Positions 51,803 through 63,882 of a stretch of DNA of 64,000 bases are shown piece by piece (position 1 is the stretch's first letter; the number at the start of each line of letters is the position of its first letter). Origin of the DNA: Pseudomonas sp. IPO3778. Lineage in GTDB: Bacteria; Pseudomonadota; Gammaproteobacteria; Pseudomonadales; Pseudomonadaceae. The translations under genes were made by a program, and so were the position numbers. Below the pieces are notes generated by a model, which saw nothing but the letters and a program-made list of their open reading frames with translations, was not told where the DNA came from and searched no databases. The stretch spans positions 1 to 64,000 of the forward strand of contig NZ_JACARC010000017.1 of assembly GCF_013386825.1 (NCBI RefSeq), written 5' to 3'.

Positions 51803-52129
51803 TTACTTCTCTGGCATCGGCATCGGAAACGGCATGACGTTGCTCATGCCCCGGGCCTCGCTGATTTTCGGCGTACCCAGGCGCTCGACTTCATCGATGC
51901 GCACAATCGAATGCATCGGCACAAAACTGCGCACCACGCCTTCGAACTGAGCCTTGAGTTTTTCCTCGCCCGGGTCGACGACCAGCTGTGTGCGCTCGCC
52001 AAAGACGAACTCTTCCACTTCCAGGAAGCCCCACAGATCACTTTGATAGATCTGCTTGGCGTACATTTCGAACACCTGGCCCTGGTTAAGGAAAATCACC
52101 TTGTAGATTGGAGCTTCACGTTTGGTCAT
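51803..52129 (-). CDS. DUF1820 family protein
   Basis: 108 residues from the ATG at 52129. Conserved throughout pseudomonads: YKVIFLNQGQVFEMYAKQIY, SDLWGFLEVEEFVFGERTQL and FVPMHSIVRIDEVERLGTPK. Small beta-rich protein, no signal peptide. Function unknown. Divergent from miaB, 132 bp apart. Confidence 0.85.
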   Translation of the reverse strand: MTKREAPIYKVIFLNQGQVFEMYAKQIYQSDLWGFLEVEEFVFGERTQLVVDPGEEKLKAQFEGVVRSFVPMHSIVRIDEVERLGTPKISEARGMSNVMPFPMPMPEK

Positions 52130-52261
52130 GGTGGGCGGGTAACACATCGGGGGATATAAAAGAGGGCGCGAACTATAGCATGGCGTCCGATGCACAGTGC
52201 TAGGAACCTATCGGCATGCCCCCTATAATGCGCGGTTCTTTACCACCAGTTGACGATCCCC

Positions 52262-53590
52262 ATGGCCAAGAAGCTTTACATCGAAACCCACGGTTGCCAG
52301 ATGAACGAGTACGACAGCTCGCGCATGGTCGATCTGCTGGGTGAACATCAGGCCCTGGAAGTCACCGCTCGCGCTGAAGATGCCGACGTGATCCTGCTCA
52401 ATACCTGCTCGATCCGCGAGCGGGCCCAGGACCGGGTCTACTCGCAGCTGGGACGCTGGCGTGAACTGAAACTGGCCAACCCGGACATGGTGATCGCCGT
52501 CGGCGGTTGCGTGGCCAGCCAGGAAGGCGCCGCGATTCGCGACCGCGCTCCGTACGTCGACGTGGTCTTCGGCCCGCAAACCCTGCACCGCCTGCCGGAA
52601 ATGATTAACGCGGCGCGCATCACCAAGCTGCCGCAAGTCGACGTCTCGTTCCCGGAAATCGAAAAATTCGACCACCTGCCCGAGCCGCGCATCGACGGCC
52701 CGAGTGCTTATGTGTCGGTGATGGAAGGCTGCAGCAAGTACTGCACCTTCTGCGTGGTGCCCTACACCCGCGGCGAAGAAGTCAGCCGCCCGTTCGACGA
52801 CGTGCTCGCCGAGATCATTCACCTGGCCGAAAACGGCGTGCGTGAAGTGACCCTGCTGGGGCAGAACGTCAATGGCTACCGTGGCCAGACCCACGACGGC
52901 CGCTTGGCCGACCTGGCAGAGCTGATCCGCGTGGTGGCGGCCGTCGACGGAATCGAGCGGATTCGCTACACCACCTCGCACCCGCTGGAATTCTCCGACA
53001 GCCTGATCCAGGCCCACGCCGACGTACCGGAGCTGGTCAAACACCTGCATTTGCCGGTGCAGTCGGGCTCGGACCGCATTCTCTCGGCCATGAAGCGCAA
53101 CCACACCGCCCTGGAATACAAATCCAAGCTGCGCAAACTGCGTGCGGCCGTGCCGGGAATCTGCATCAGCTCGGACTTTATCGTCGGCTTCCCGGGCGAG
53201 ACCGAGAAAGATTTCCAGCAGACCATGAAGCTGATTGAAGACGTCGGTTTCGACTTCTCCTACTCCTTCGTCTACAGCCAGCGCCCGGGCACCCCGGCGG
53301 CAGACCTGCTCGACGAGACCCCGGAAGCGTTGAAGAAAGAGCGTCTGAACGCCCTGCAACACCGCCTCAATCAACAGGGTTTCGAAATCAGCCGGCAGAT
53401 GGTGGGTTCGACCCAGCGCATCCTGGTGACCGACTACTCGAAGAAAGACCCTGGCGAATTGCAGGGCCGGACCGAGAACAACCGGATCGTCAATTTCCGT
53501 TGCGATAATCCGACGCTGATCGGGCAGTTCGCCGATGTGCACATCGACGCGGCACAACCGCACTCGCTGCGCGGCTCGCTGGTTAACTGA
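52262..53590 (+). CDS. miaB: tRNA-2-methylthio-N6-dimethylallyladenosine synthase MiaB
   Basis: 442 residues. A radical-SAM methylthiotransferase acting on i6A37 of tRNA. The N-terminal UPF0004 domain has cysteines C12, C49 and C83 for the auxiliary [4Fe-4S] cluster; the radical SAM cluster is C157-x3-C161-x2-C164 in [23 protein letters not shown] domain occupies about 375-440. Start at 52262 gives the canonical [19 protein letters not shown] pair separates it from phoH. Confidence 0.96.
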   Translation: MAKKLYIETHGCQMNEYDSSRMVDLLGEHQALEVTARAEDADVILLNTCSIRERAQDRVYSQLGRWRELKLANPDMVIAVGGCVASQEGAAIRDRAPYVDVVFGPQTLHRLPEMINAARITKLPQVDVSFPEIEKFDHLPEPRIDGPSAYVSVMEGCSKYCTFCVVPYTRGEEVSRPFDDVLAEIIHLAENGVREVTLLGQNVNGYRGQTHDGRLADLAELIRVVAAVDGIERIRYTTSHPLEFSDSLIQAHADVPELVKHLHLPVQSGSDRILSAMKRNHTALEYKSKLRKLRAAVPGICISSDFIVGFPGETEKDFQQTMKLIEDVGFDFSYSFVYSQRPGTPAADLLDETPEALKKERLNALQHRLNQQGFEISRQMVGSTQRILVTDYSKKDPGELQGRTENNRIVNFRCDNPTLIGQFADVHIDAAQPHSLRGSLVN

Positions 53591-53615
53591 GAGCCCGGCT
53601 TTCAAGGCAAATGAA

Positions 53616-53719
53616 GATCAAATGTGGGAGCTGGCTTGCCTGCGATAGCGATATAACAGGCAGCCTCTCTTTTGGACCTGCCGGCCTCATCGCAGGCAAG
53701 CCAGCTCCCACACTGGATC
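53616..53719. repeat. REP pair (GTGGGAGCTGGCTTGCCTGCGA family)
   Basis: GATCAAATGTGGGAGCTGGC and GCCAGCTCCCACACTGGATC are the outer arms, CTGCGAT and ATCGCAG the inner. It lies between the co-oriented miaB and phoH genes, so it may reduce read-through or protect the miaB message. Confidence 0.85.
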
Positions 53720-53827
53720 GCCTTTGTTCTTGAGAGCGGGTCCGGGATATATAAGTGCTTTCGCACACCGCCTGCTGGCGTTATCCTTGATTTCATCTTA
53801 ATTGCCCCAGGGCGGCTAAAAACGACC

Positions 53828-54829
53828 TTGAACGCACCCATAGAACCACATCGTTTCCTCCTCGAGCCCTTTGAGGCTCGCCGTTTCGCCAATCTGTGCG
53901 GACAGTTCGACGAGCACCTGCGCTTGATCGAACAGCGCCTGAGCATCGAGATCCGCAACCGCGGCAATCAGTTCGAGCTTATTGGTGAACCCCAACACAC
54001 CACCTCGGCAGAAAACCTGCTGCGCCGCCTCTACCGGGAAACCAAAGGTAGCGAGCTGTCGCCGGAAACCGTGCACCTGTACCTGCAGGAATCCGCGGTG
54101 CAAGACCTGGCCAACAACCCGGTGGCCGAAGCCAGCGTGGCCCTGCGCACCAAGAAAGGCATGATTCGCCCTCGCGGCTTGAATCAGCAGCGCTACGTCA
54201 AAGAGATCCTGGGCAACGACATCAACTTCGGCATCGGCCCGGCCGGTACCGGCAAGACTTACCTGGCCGTGGCCTGTGCGGTCGACGCCCTGGAGCGCGA
54301 GCAGGTGCGACGCATTCTGCTGGTGCGCCCGGCGGTGGAAGCGGGTGAGAAACTCGGTTTCCTGCCTGGCGACCTGGCCCAGAAGATCGACCCGTACCTG
54401 CGCCCGCTCTACGACGCGCTCTACGAGATGCTCGGCTTTGAATACGTGGCCAAGCTGATCGAGCGCCAGGTGATCGAGATCGCCCCGCTGGCCTACATGC
54501 GCGGCCGTACGCTGAACAACAGCTTCATCATTCTCGACGAAAGCCAGAACACCACCGTCGAGCAGATGAAAATGTTCCTGACCCGGATCGGCTTTGGCTC
54601 CACGGCCGTGATCACCGGCGACGTCACCCAGGTCGACCTGCCCAAGGGCACCAAGTCGGGCCTGGCCCAGGTGATTGACGTGCTCAAGGACGTGCCGGGG
54701 ATCAGCTTCACGCATTTCATGCCCAAAGACGTGGTACGTCACCCGCTGGTGCAGCGCATTGTCGAGGCCTACGAGCGCTTCGAACACCGCGACGACCAAC
54801 CGGCCAAGGACACTCGCCGCGATGCTTGA
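53828..54829 (+). CDS. ybeZ: PhoH-like ATPase (YbeZ)
   Basis: 333 residues with a TTG start at 53828, giving [20 protein letters not shown] as in other pseudomonads; no ATG in this frame would give a sensible N-terminus. PhoH domain with Walker A GPAGTGKT at 137-144 and Walker B ILDE around 235-238. YbeZ acts with the YbeY endoribonuclease in 16S rRNA maturation and ribosome quality control, which fits the overlap with ybeY by eight bases. Confidence 0.93.
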   Translation: MNAPIEPHRFLLEPFEARRFANLCGQFDEHLRLIEQRLSIEIRNRGNQFELIGEPQHTTSAENLLRRLYRETKGSELSPETVHLYLQESAVQDLANNPVAEASVALRTKKGMIRPRGLNQQRYVKEILGNDINFGIGPAGTGKTYLAVACAVDALEREQVRRILLVRPAVEAGEKLGFLPGDLAQKIDPYLRPLYDALYEMLGFEYVAKLIERQVIEIAPLAYMRGRTLNNSFIILDESQNTTVEQMKMFLTRIGFGSTAVITGDVTQVDLPKGTKSGLAQVIDVLKDVPGISFTHFMPKDVVRHPLVQRIVEAYERFEHRDDQPAKDTRRDA

Positions 54830-55295
54830 GCTTGACCTGCAACTGGCCACCGACGCGCCCGCCCCCAGCGAAGAACAGTTCCGCCAATGGTGCACCTTGG
54901 CCCTGCGCCAGCGCACCGCCGACTCGGAACTGACCATTCGCCTGGTGGACGAGCCCGAAGGCCGTGAACTGAATCACACCTGGCGACAAAAAGACTACGC
55001 GACCAACGTGCTGTCCTTTCCCGCCGACGTACCCGATGAGTTACTGGATATCCCATTACTGGGCGATCTGGTTATCTGCGTCGAGGTGGTCGAGCGCGAA
55101 GCCAAGGAACAGGGCAAGGAACTTGAGGCCCATTGGGCCCATCTAGTCATCCACGGCTGTTTGCATCTCTTGGGTTACGACCATATAGACGATGAAGAAG
55201 CCGAAGAAATGGAAGCACTGGAACGAACGTTGCTTGCAGAATTGGGTCATCGCGATCCCTATGCAGACGACGAAACAGAAACTACACCTAACTGA
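54822..55295 (+). CDS. ybeY: Endoribonuclease YbeY, rRNA maturation
   Basis: 157 residues from the ATG at 54822, inside the last codons of ybeZ. Zinc motif H111-x3-H115-x5-H121 in [11 protein letters not shown]. The conserved [17 protein letters not shown] region precedes it. Processes the 3' end of 16S rRNA. Part of the ybeZ-ybeY-corC-lnt cluster conserved in gamma-proteobacteria. Confidence 0.96.
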   Translation: MLELDLQLATDAPAPSEEQFRQWCTLALRQRTADSELTIRLVDEPEGRELNHTWRQKDYATNVLSFPADVPDELLDIPLLGDLVICVEVVEREAKEQGKELEAHWAHLVIHGCLHLLGYDHIDDEEAEEMEALERTLLAELGHRDPYADDETETTPN

Positions 55296-55322
55296 CACAA
55301 CAAAGGATTTAGAGTAATCGCT

Positions 55323-56162
55323 ATGAGCGAAGACCGATCGAGCAACGGGCAAAAGTCATGGCTGGGGAAACTCACCCAGGCCTTTGCCCACGAGCCGAAA
55401 AACCGCCAGGAGCTGCTGGAGCTGCTGCGCGAGGCACATCAGAACAAGTTGCTGGACAGCGAAGCGCTGGCCATCGTCGAAGGCGCCATCCAGGTCGCTG
55501 ACCTGCAAGTACGGGACATCATGGTTCCGCGCTCGCAGATGATCAGCATCAAGGCGACCCAGACACCACGGGAATTCCTCCCGGCCGTGATCGACTCGGC
55601 GCACTCGCGCTACCCGGTGATCGGCGAAAGCCATGACGACGTCATGGGCGTCCTGTTGGCCAAGGACCTGTTACCGCTGATCCTCAAGGAGAACGGCGAC
55701 AGCTTCAACATCAAGGACCTGCTGCGTCCTGCCACCTTCGTCCCTGAATCCAAGCGCCTGAACGTGCTGCTGCGCGAGTTTCGCGCCAACCACAATCACA
55801 TGGCCATCGTGATTGACGAATACGGCGGCGTGGCTGGCCTGGTGACCATCGAAGACGTGCTGGAACAGATCGTCGGCGACATCGAAGACGAACACGATGT
55901 CGAAGAAGACAGCTACATCAAGCCGCTGCCCAGCGGTGACTTCCTGGTCAAGGCCCTGACGCCGATCGAGAACTTCAACGAGTTCTTCGACAGCGAATTC
56001 TCCGACGATGAATTCGACACCGTCGGCGGCCTGGTGATGAGCGCGTTCGGGCATCTGCCCAAGCGTAACGAAACCACCGAAATCGGCGCCTATCGCTTCC
56101 GCATCCTGAATGCTGACAGCCGTCGTATTCACTTGATCCGTTTGACACCTATTGCCCGCTAA
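55323..56162 (+). CDS. CorC/HlyC family protein with CBS pair (YbeX-like)
   Basis: 279 residues. Two CBS domains (about 70-190: VRDIMVPRSQMISIKATQTP, RYPVIGESHDDVMGVLLAKD, HMAIVIDEYGGVAGLVTIED) and a C-terminal CorC/HlyC transporter-associated domain (about 200-275). No membrane segments. Related to E. coli YbeX, implicated in Mg/Co efflux and ribosome metabolism. Precedes lnt by 8 bp; one operon. Confidence 0.93.
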   Translation: MSEDRSSNGQKSWLGKLTQAFAHEPKNRQELLELLREAHQNKLLDSEALAIVEGAIQVADLQVRDIMVPRSQMISIKATQTPREFLPAVIDSAHSRYPVIGESHDDVMGVLLAKDLLPLILKENGDSFNIKDLLRPATFVPESKRLNVLLREFRANHNHMAIVIDEYGGVAGLVTIEDVLEQIVGDIEDEHDVEEDSYIKPLPSGDFLVKALTPIENFNEFFDSEFSDDEFDTVGGLVMSAFGHLPKRNETTEIGAYRFRILNADSRRIHLIRLTPIAR

Positions 56163-56170
56163 GGACTGAC

Positions 56171-57694
56171 ATGCGCCGTATGATTGCACCCGGCTGGCCC
56201 GGTAACCTGCTGGCCGTGGTGGCCGGCGCCCTCACTACCCTGGCGCTGGCGCCGTTCGACCTCTGGCCATTTGCGCTGGTGGCGGTCGGTTTCTTTTATG
56301 CGGGATTGCGTGAACTGACACCACGCCAGGCCCTGGGCCGTGGCTGGTGTTTCGGTTTCGGCCTGTTTGGCGCCGGTACCAGCTGGATCTACTACAGCAT
56401 TCACCATTTCGGCGGTGCGTCGGTGCTCCTGGCCGGCATGCTGATGCTGGCGTTTACCGCAGCCATTGCCTGGTTCTTTGCCCTGCCCGCCTGGCTGTGG
56501 GCACGCTGGTTGCGCCGCAATGAAGCGCCACTGGCCGATGCCCTGGCCTTTGCGGCCTTGTGGGTTGGCCAGGAAGCGTTTCGCGGCTGGTTCCTCACCG
56601 GCTTCCCGTGGCTCTACTCCGGCTACAGCCAGCTTGACGGCCCCCTCACCGGCCTGGCGCCGCTGGGTGGCATGTGGTTGATTTCCTTTGCCCTGGCGCT
56701 GACTGCGGCCTTGATTTTCAACCTGCCGCGCCTGCTGGCGGGCAAGCGCAACCTGTTCATAGGTGCTGGTTTGTTGCTATTGGTGGCGCCATGGGCCATC
56801 GGCCTGGCACTCAAGCATCACGCCTGGACCACCCCCGCCGGCGCCCCACTGACGGTGGCGGCCGTCCAGGGCAACGTCGAACAAAGCATGAAATGGGACC
56901 CCGAGCAGCTTAACGCGCAGCTCGCGCTGTACCGCGACATGAGTTTCAGCTCCAAACCTGTGGACCTGCTGGTGTGGCCGGAAACCGCGGTGCCGGTGCT
57001 CAAGGAATCCGTCGAAGGCTACCTGGCCATGATGGGCAAGTTTGCCGCTGACCGGCACACCGCACTGATCACCGGCGTGCCGATTCGCCAGGAAGTGCAC
57101 CACCACAAGCGCTTCTTCAATGGCATCACGGTAGTGGGGGAAGGCGACGGCACCTACCTGAAGCAGAAGCTGGTGCCGTTTGGCGAGTACGTGCCCCTGC
57201 AGGACATGTTGCGCGGCCTGATTGCCTTCTTCGACCTACCGATGTCGGACTTCGCCCGCGGCCCGGCCGATCAGGCACTGCTGCAAGCCAAGGGTTATCA
57301 GATTGCGCCATTCATCTGCTATGAAGTGGTGTACCCGGAATTCGCCGCCAGCCTGTCGGCCCGCAGCGACTTGCTGCTGACCATCAGCAACGACACCTGG
57401 TTCGGCCGCTCCATCGGCCCGCTGCAGCATTTGCAGATGGCCCAGATGCGCGCCCTGGAAGCCGGTCGCTGGATGATCCGCGCCACCAACAACGGCGTCA
57501 CCGGCCTGATCAACCCGTACGGGCAGATCACCGTGCAGATTCCGCAATTCGAGCGCGGCATTCTCTACGGTGAAGTGGTGCCGATGCACAACCTCACGCC
57601 GTACCTGCAATGGCGCTCGTGGCCGCTGATCATCCTGTGCCTTGGGCTGTTTGGCTGGGCGTTGCTGGCGGGCCGGATGTCGAAAACGGTTTAA
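56171..57694 (+). CDS. lnt: Apolipoprotein N-acyltransferase
   Basis: 507 residues. About six to eight membrane helices in the first 190 residues, then a periplasmic nitrilase-like domain. Catalytic Glu E271 (LLVWPETAVPV), Lys near 331-333 (LKQKLVPFGEYVPL) and Cys C383 (APFICYEVVYPE) are all present. It adds the third acyl chain to lipoproteins. Last gene of the ybeZ-ybeY-corC-lnt run. Confidence 0.96.
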   Translation: MRRMIAPGWPGNLLAVVAGALTTLALAPFDLWPFALVAVGFFYAGLRELTPRQALGRGWCFGFGLFGAGTSWIYYSIHHFGGASVLLAGMLMLAFTAAIAWFFALPAWLWARWLRRNEAPLADALAFAALWVGQEAFRGWFLTGFPWLYSGYSQLDGPLTGLAPLGGMWLISFALALTAALIFNLPRLLAGKRNLFIGAGLLLLVAPWAIGLALKHHAWTTPAGAPLTVAAVQGNVEQSMKWDPEQLNAQLALYRDMSFSSKPVDLLVWPETAVPVLKESVEGYLAMMGKFAADRHTALITGVPIRQEVHHHKRFFNGITVVGEGDGTYLKQKLVPFGEYVPLQDMLRGLIAFFDLPMSDFARGPADQALLQAKGYQIAPFICYEVVYPEFAASLSARSDLLLTISNDTWFGRSIGPLQHLQMAQMRALEAGRWMIRATNNGVTGLINPYGQITVQIPQFERGILYGEVVPMHNLTPYLQWRSWPLIILCLGLFGWALLAGRMSKTV

Positions 57695-57710
57695 GAGGCA
57701 TACTCGGATA

Positions 57711-57804
57711 GTGTGGGAGCGGGCTTGCTCGCGAATGCGGCCTGTCAGTTAAAGCACCAGCGACTGACACACTGCATTCGCGAGCAAGCCCGCTCCCACA
57801 TTTG
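57711..57804. repeat. REP pair (GTGGGAGCGGGCTTGCTCGCGAA variant)
   Basis: GTGTGGGAGCGGGCTTGCTC and GAGCAAGCCCGCTCCCACAT, each followed or preceded by GCGAATGC/GCATTCGC. Between the convergent lnt and YdcF-like genes. Confidence 0.85.
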
Positions 57805-57814
57805 CCCCGCGGTG

Positions 57815-58576
57815 TTATCGGTAAAATAACCGGTAACCCACCTGCCCCACCGCTTCATTCAGCAACAGCCCGCTCTCCCACACCGACTTGAACTCCGGCA
57901 TCCAGCCACCCAGTGGCCGGGCATTGTCCAGGCCCAGAAACCCCACTGGCGCCGGAACGACCGTAAATCCGGCCTTTTCGAAGCTCCAGCGCGAACGCGG
58001 CATGTGCCAGGCCTGAGTCACGACGACGACACGCTTGATGCCTTGGGGTAACAGAATCCCGGCACTCATCTGCGCGTTTTCCCACGTGGTACGGCTGCGC
58101 TCTTCCTTCCAGCGCACGCTCACACCGAAGTCATCCTGCATCGACACCGCCATCAACTCCGCCTCGCTGGGCGGCGTACCGTAATGCAAGCCTCCGGTGG
58201 TCAGCACCGGCAAGCCCGACGCCTTGGCCAATCGCGCCGCATAACGCTGGCGCTCAAGGCCGATACCGGTCGGTTGATCGGCGCCCCACGCCGGGTCCCC
58301 ACGCTCGCGCCCCGAACCCAACACCACGATGGCATCAGCCCGCTGCGCCAGGGTCGCCCATTCATCCAGGGCCAGGGGCGGCTCGGTCTCCAGGGCTTTT
58401 GCCCCCCACTGCACCACCACCGGCAGGCTCATCAGCCACATCCCGCCGAACCCCAGCGCAAAGCACACTGCCGCCAGGCGCGGGCGACTGCGACGAAACC
58501 ACCAGGCAAGGGCCAGCAACAGCAACAGAATGCCGGGCGGCAACAGCAATTGTTTAATGAAATAACGAATAGGCAT
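57815..58576 (-). CDS. YdcF/ElyC family (DUF218) membrane protein
   Basis: 253 residues. Two N-terminal membrane helices (FIKQLLLPPGILLLLLALAW, FALGFGGMWLMSLPVVVQWG), then a DUF218 domain: ADAIVVLGSGRERGD, GLPVLTTGGLHYGTPPSEAE, SRTTWENAQMSAGIL and VVVTQAWHMPRSRWSFEKAG. ElyC and SanA of E. coli act in envelope or peptidoglycan precursor physiology. A 9-bp hairpin ends at its start codon (58576-58599). Confidence 0.86.
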   Translation of the reverse strand: MPIRYFIKQLLLPPGILLLLLALAWWFRRSRPRLAAVCFALGFGGMWLMSLPVVVQWGAKALETEPPLALDEWATLAQRADAIVVLGSGRERGDPAWGADQPTGIGLERQRYAARLAKASGLPVLTTGGLHYGTPPSEAELMAVSMQDDFGVSVRWKEERSRTTWENAQMSAGILLPQGIKRVVVVTQAWHMPRSRWSFEKAGFTVVPAPVGFLGLDNARPLGGWMPEFKSVWESGLLLNEAVGQVGYRLFYR

Positions 58577-58599
58577 CGGGCATCTCCAAAGATGCCCGA
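58576..58599 (-). promoter_or_regulatory. Hairpin over the ribosome binding site of the YdcF-like gene
   Basis: 58576-58584 and 58591-58599 are perfect 9-bp inverted repeats with a 6-base loop. On the minus strand the GGAG of the ribosome binding site lies across the loop and stem and the ATG starts at the base of the stem. Folding should limit translation. Confidence 0.45.
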
Positions 58600-58675
58600 A
58601 GCCTAAGGTGTAACGGGGTTTAGCGACAATCTTTAAAACAACACGCGTTGAGAAGGCTAACGATAACGCGGTACT

Positions 58676-58993
58676 TCACTTGAAACGCACGGACCGAAGT
58701 TTTTCCGGGCCGCGACCGGCCGACAAATCCTTCAGCCATACCACCTTGGCCGAGCGCGAAAACTCCTGGGCTGCCGGGGAGGCCATGCCATGGGGCGCGC
58801 GATGCTCATTTAACTCCAGATACACCCTGATCACGTCCAGCTCTGCCTGGCTCAAGCCACGCAGTTCCAACTCCAGAGGCCGCTCATCACACAATCGGCC
58901 TGCGGTTTTTGCTGCATCCAGCGCTCGACCCAAACGGTCGATCAGTCCTTCGTACACCTGCGGTTTCGTTAAAGTTCGCTGCGAATCAACCAT
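58676..58993 (-). CDS. Conserved hypothetical protein
   Basis: 105 residues, helical, no signal peptide or membrane segment. Notable stretches: KPQVYEGLIDRLGRALDAAK, RPLELELRGLSQAELDVIRV and VVWLKDLSAGRGPEKLRSVR. Same position as a small conserved gene before leuS in P. aeruginosa (from memory). Function unknown. Confidence 0.65.
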   Translation of the reverse strand: MVDSQRTLTKPQVYEGLIDRLGRALDAAKTAGRLCDERPLELELRGLSQAELDVIRVYLELNEHRAPHGMASPAAQEFSRSAKVVWLKDLSAGRGPEKLRSVRFK

Positions 58994-59014
58994 CCCTCAC
59001 CTCATTGAAGATAA

Positions 59015-61861
<2,847 letters not shown>

Positions 61862-61869
61862 TCGGATCG

Positions 61870-61894
61870 GGCGCCAGGGCATCACCCTGGCGCC
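61870..61894 (+). other. Perfect hairpin between leuS and lptE
   Basis: GGCGCCAGGG (61870-61879) and CCCTGGCGCC (61885-61894) form a 10-bp stem with a 5-base loop. No U-run follows, so it is more likely an mRNA-stabilising or attenuating hairpin than a full terminator. Confidence 0.65.
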
Positions 61895-61950
61895 GAACAA
61901 AACCTCCAGGGCCTCGATAAGGCCCACATGGTTTCAAGGGGAGCATCAAA

Positions 61951-62556
61951 ATGATTAAACGCAATCTGCTGGTTATGGGCCTTGCCGTGCTGCTGAGCGC
62001 TTGCGGCTTCCAGCTGCGCGGCACCGGCACCACCGAACTGGCGATCAAGGAACTGGACGTCACCGCCCGCAACTCCTACGGCGAGACCGTGCAACAGCTG
62101 CGCCAGGTCCTGGAAAGCAGTGGCGTCAAAGTCTATTCAGGCGCCGCTTATAAACTGAACCTGACGGATGAAAAAGAAGAGCAGCGTAACCTCAGCTACG
62201 CCAGTGCCGGGCGCTCTTCGGACGTCGAGTTGAGCACCACGCTCTTCTTCGAAATCCAGGGCCACGACCATCTGCCACTGATGGGTGACAAGATCCAGGT
62301 ACAAAAAGTCGTGAGCCACGACGGCAACAACCTGGTGGGTTCGGACTCCGAAGCCATCCAGGTGCGCAAGGAAATGCGTCGTGAACTGGTACAGCGCATG
62401 GTTCTGCGCCTGCAACTGATCACCCCTGAAAAACTGGATCAACTGCAGCAGACGGCAGATAACAAGGCCAAGGCAGATGCCGATGCGCTGAAAGCTGCGC
62501 AAGAGTATGAAAACAGCCAGCCGAAACAGTCGCCTGTTGAAGTCCCTGCCGAGTAA
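61951..62556 (+). CDS. lptE: LPS assembly lipoprotein LptE
   Basis: 201 residues. Type II signal peptide with lipobox LLSAC (Cys 19) followed by GFQLRGTGTTELAIKELDVT. LptE plugs LptD at the outer membrane for LPS export. The C-terminal 35 residues, after LQLITPEKLDQLQQ, are charged and probably disordered. Located between leuS and holA as in other gamma-proteobacteria. Confidence 0.94.
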   Translation: MIKRNLLVMGLAVLLSACGFQLRGTGTTELAIKELDVTARNSYGETVQQLRQVLESSGVKVYSGAAYKLNLTDEKEEQRNLSYASAGRSSDVELSTTLFFEIQGHDHLPLMGDKIQVQKVVSHDGNNLVGSDSEAIQVRKEMRRELVQRMVLRLQLITPEKLDQLQQTADNKAKADADALKAAQEYENSQPKQSPVEVPAE

Positions 62557-62561
62557 GCCAG

Positions 62562-62584
62562 ACGGGGCGCCCCAGGCGCCCCGT
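62562..62584 (+). other. Perfect hairpin between lptE and holA
   Basis: ACGGGGCGCC (62562-62571) and GGCGCCCCGT (62575-62584), a 10-bp stem with a 3-base loop, lie 11 bp before the holA start. No U-run. It could slow read-through or restrict holA translation. Confidence 0.6.
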
Positions 62585-62595
62585 TCGCCCCGCCT

Positions 62596-63633
62596 ATGAA
62601 ACTTGCCCCCGCCCAACTCGCCAAACATCTGCAAGGCAGCCTGGCGCCCGTCTACATCGTCAGCGGTGATGACCCGCTGCTGTGCCAGGAGGCTGCGGAC
62701 GCGATTCGCACTGCCGCCCGCCAACAGGGCTTCGATGAACGCCAAGTGTTCAGCGCCGACGCCAGTTTCGATTGGGGTACGCTGTTGCAAGCCGGGGCGA
62801 GCATGTCGCTGTTCGCTGAAAAACGCCTGCTGGAACTGCGGCTGCCTTCGGGCAAACCGGGTGACAAGGGCGCGGCGGCCTTGATGGAATACTGCGCACG
62901 CCCCGCCGAGGACACGTTGCTGTTGATCAGCCTGCCCAAGCTTGATGGCAGCGCGCAAAAAACCAAGTGGGGCAAGGCGCTGGTAGAAGGTGCACAGACC
63001 CAGTTCATGCAGATCTGGCCAGTGGACAGCAGTCAGCTGCCACAGTGGATTCGTCAGCGCCTTTCTCAATCCGGGCTGACCGCCAGCCAGGACGCCGTAG
63101 AGCTGATCGCGGCGCGGGTCGAAGGCAACCTGTTGGCGGCCGCCCAGGAAATCGAAAAGCTCAAGTTGATGGCTGAAGGTGGCCAGATCACCGTCGAGAC
63201 CGTACAAGGCGCCGTGGCGGACAGCGCGCGCTTTGACGTATTTGGCCTGGTGGACGCGATCCTGAACGGCGAACCCGCCCACGCCCTGCGCATGCTCGAA
63301 GGGCTGCGCGGTGAAGGGGTCGAGCCACCGGTGATTCTCTGGGCCCTGGCCCGGGAGTTACGCCTGCTGGCCAATATTGCCCTGCAATACAGCCAGGGCA
63401 TCCCACTGGACAAGGCCTTCAGCCAGGCCCGGCCACCGGTGTGGGACAAGCGCAAACCGCTGATCAGCAAAGCCCTGCAACGGCACTCGGCGCAACGCTG
63501 GGCGCAATTGCTGCTGGAGGCCCAGCGCATCGACGCGCAGATCAAGGGCCAGGCGGCGGGATCCCCCTGGATGAGCCTGAGTCGTTTGTCACTTTTGATG
63601 TCAGGGCAGCGCCTGGCATTGCCCGCTGAATAG
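62596..63633 (+). CDS. holA: DNA polymerase III subunit delta
   Basis: 345 residues (E. coli HolA 343). Clamp-loader subunit. Conserved start MKLAPAQLAKHLQGSLAPVY and YIVSGDDPLLCQEAADAIR, AAA+-like fold, middle MEYCARPAEDTLLLISLPKL, and the C-terminal domain with ILWALARELRLLANIALQYS. No functional Walker motif, as expected for delta. Third gene of the leuS operon. Confidence 0.95.
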   Translation: MKLAPAQLAKHLQGSLAPVYIVSGDDPLLCQEAADAIRTAARQQGFDERQVFSADASFDWGTLLQAGASMSLFAEKRLLELRLPSGKPGDKGAAALMEYCARPAEDTLLLISLPKLDGSAQKTKWGKALVEGAQTQFMQIWPVDSSQLPQWIRQRLSQSGLTASQDAVELIAARVEGNLLAAAQEIEKLKLMAEGGQITVETVQGAVADSARFDVFGLVDAILNGEPAHALRMLEGLRGEGVEPPVILWALARELRLLANIALQYSQGIPLDKAFSQARPPVWDKRKPLISKALQRHSAQRWAQLLLEAQRIDAQIKGQAAGSPWMSLSRLSLLMSGQRLALPAE

Positions 63634-63717
63634 TCCTACGCATCGCTGGGCTGGACAGAATCCACACTTCGGCCGATGATTCGCACCGCATCATCAACCC
63701 ACCGGAGAGTACCGATC

Positions 63718-63882
63718 ATGAGCAAAAAGCCATCCCCGCATGGCCCCAACAAGGCCAAATCCATCATCGCCCAGCCGTTGTTCCGCAGTCGCCAGGAACG
63801 AGCCGGCAAAGGCAAAGGCAGCTACCGCCGCGAAGCCTTCCAGTCTAATAGCTGGGAGGCTTCATACTTTCTGGCTGCCTGA
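63718..63882 (+). CDS. arfA: Alternative ribosome-rescue factor ArfA
   Basis: 54 residues from the ATG at 63718. The ArfA signature AQPLFRSRQERAGKGKGSYR matches the conserved PLFRxRxExxxKGKGSYxR core that recruits release factor 2 to stalled ribosomes; the E. coli homologue has 72 codons, but its active form is shorter. The C-terminus NSWEASYFLAA also matches. Small hairpins, CCAG/CTGG (63840-63855) and TGCC/GGCA (63876-63887) with the stop codon in the loop, lie near the end; in E. coli an RNase III site there produces a non-stop message. Easily missed because of its length. Confidence 0.85.
   Translation: MSKKPSPHGPNKAKSIIAQPLFRSRQERAGKGKGSYRREAFQSNSWEASYFLAA

Noticed and set aside
29788..57804. 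CRISPR array from repeated GTGGGAGC or GTTCCCACGC units
   Set aside because: The units occur as single inverted pairs scattered over the window, not as regularly spaced direct repeats, and no cas gene is present.
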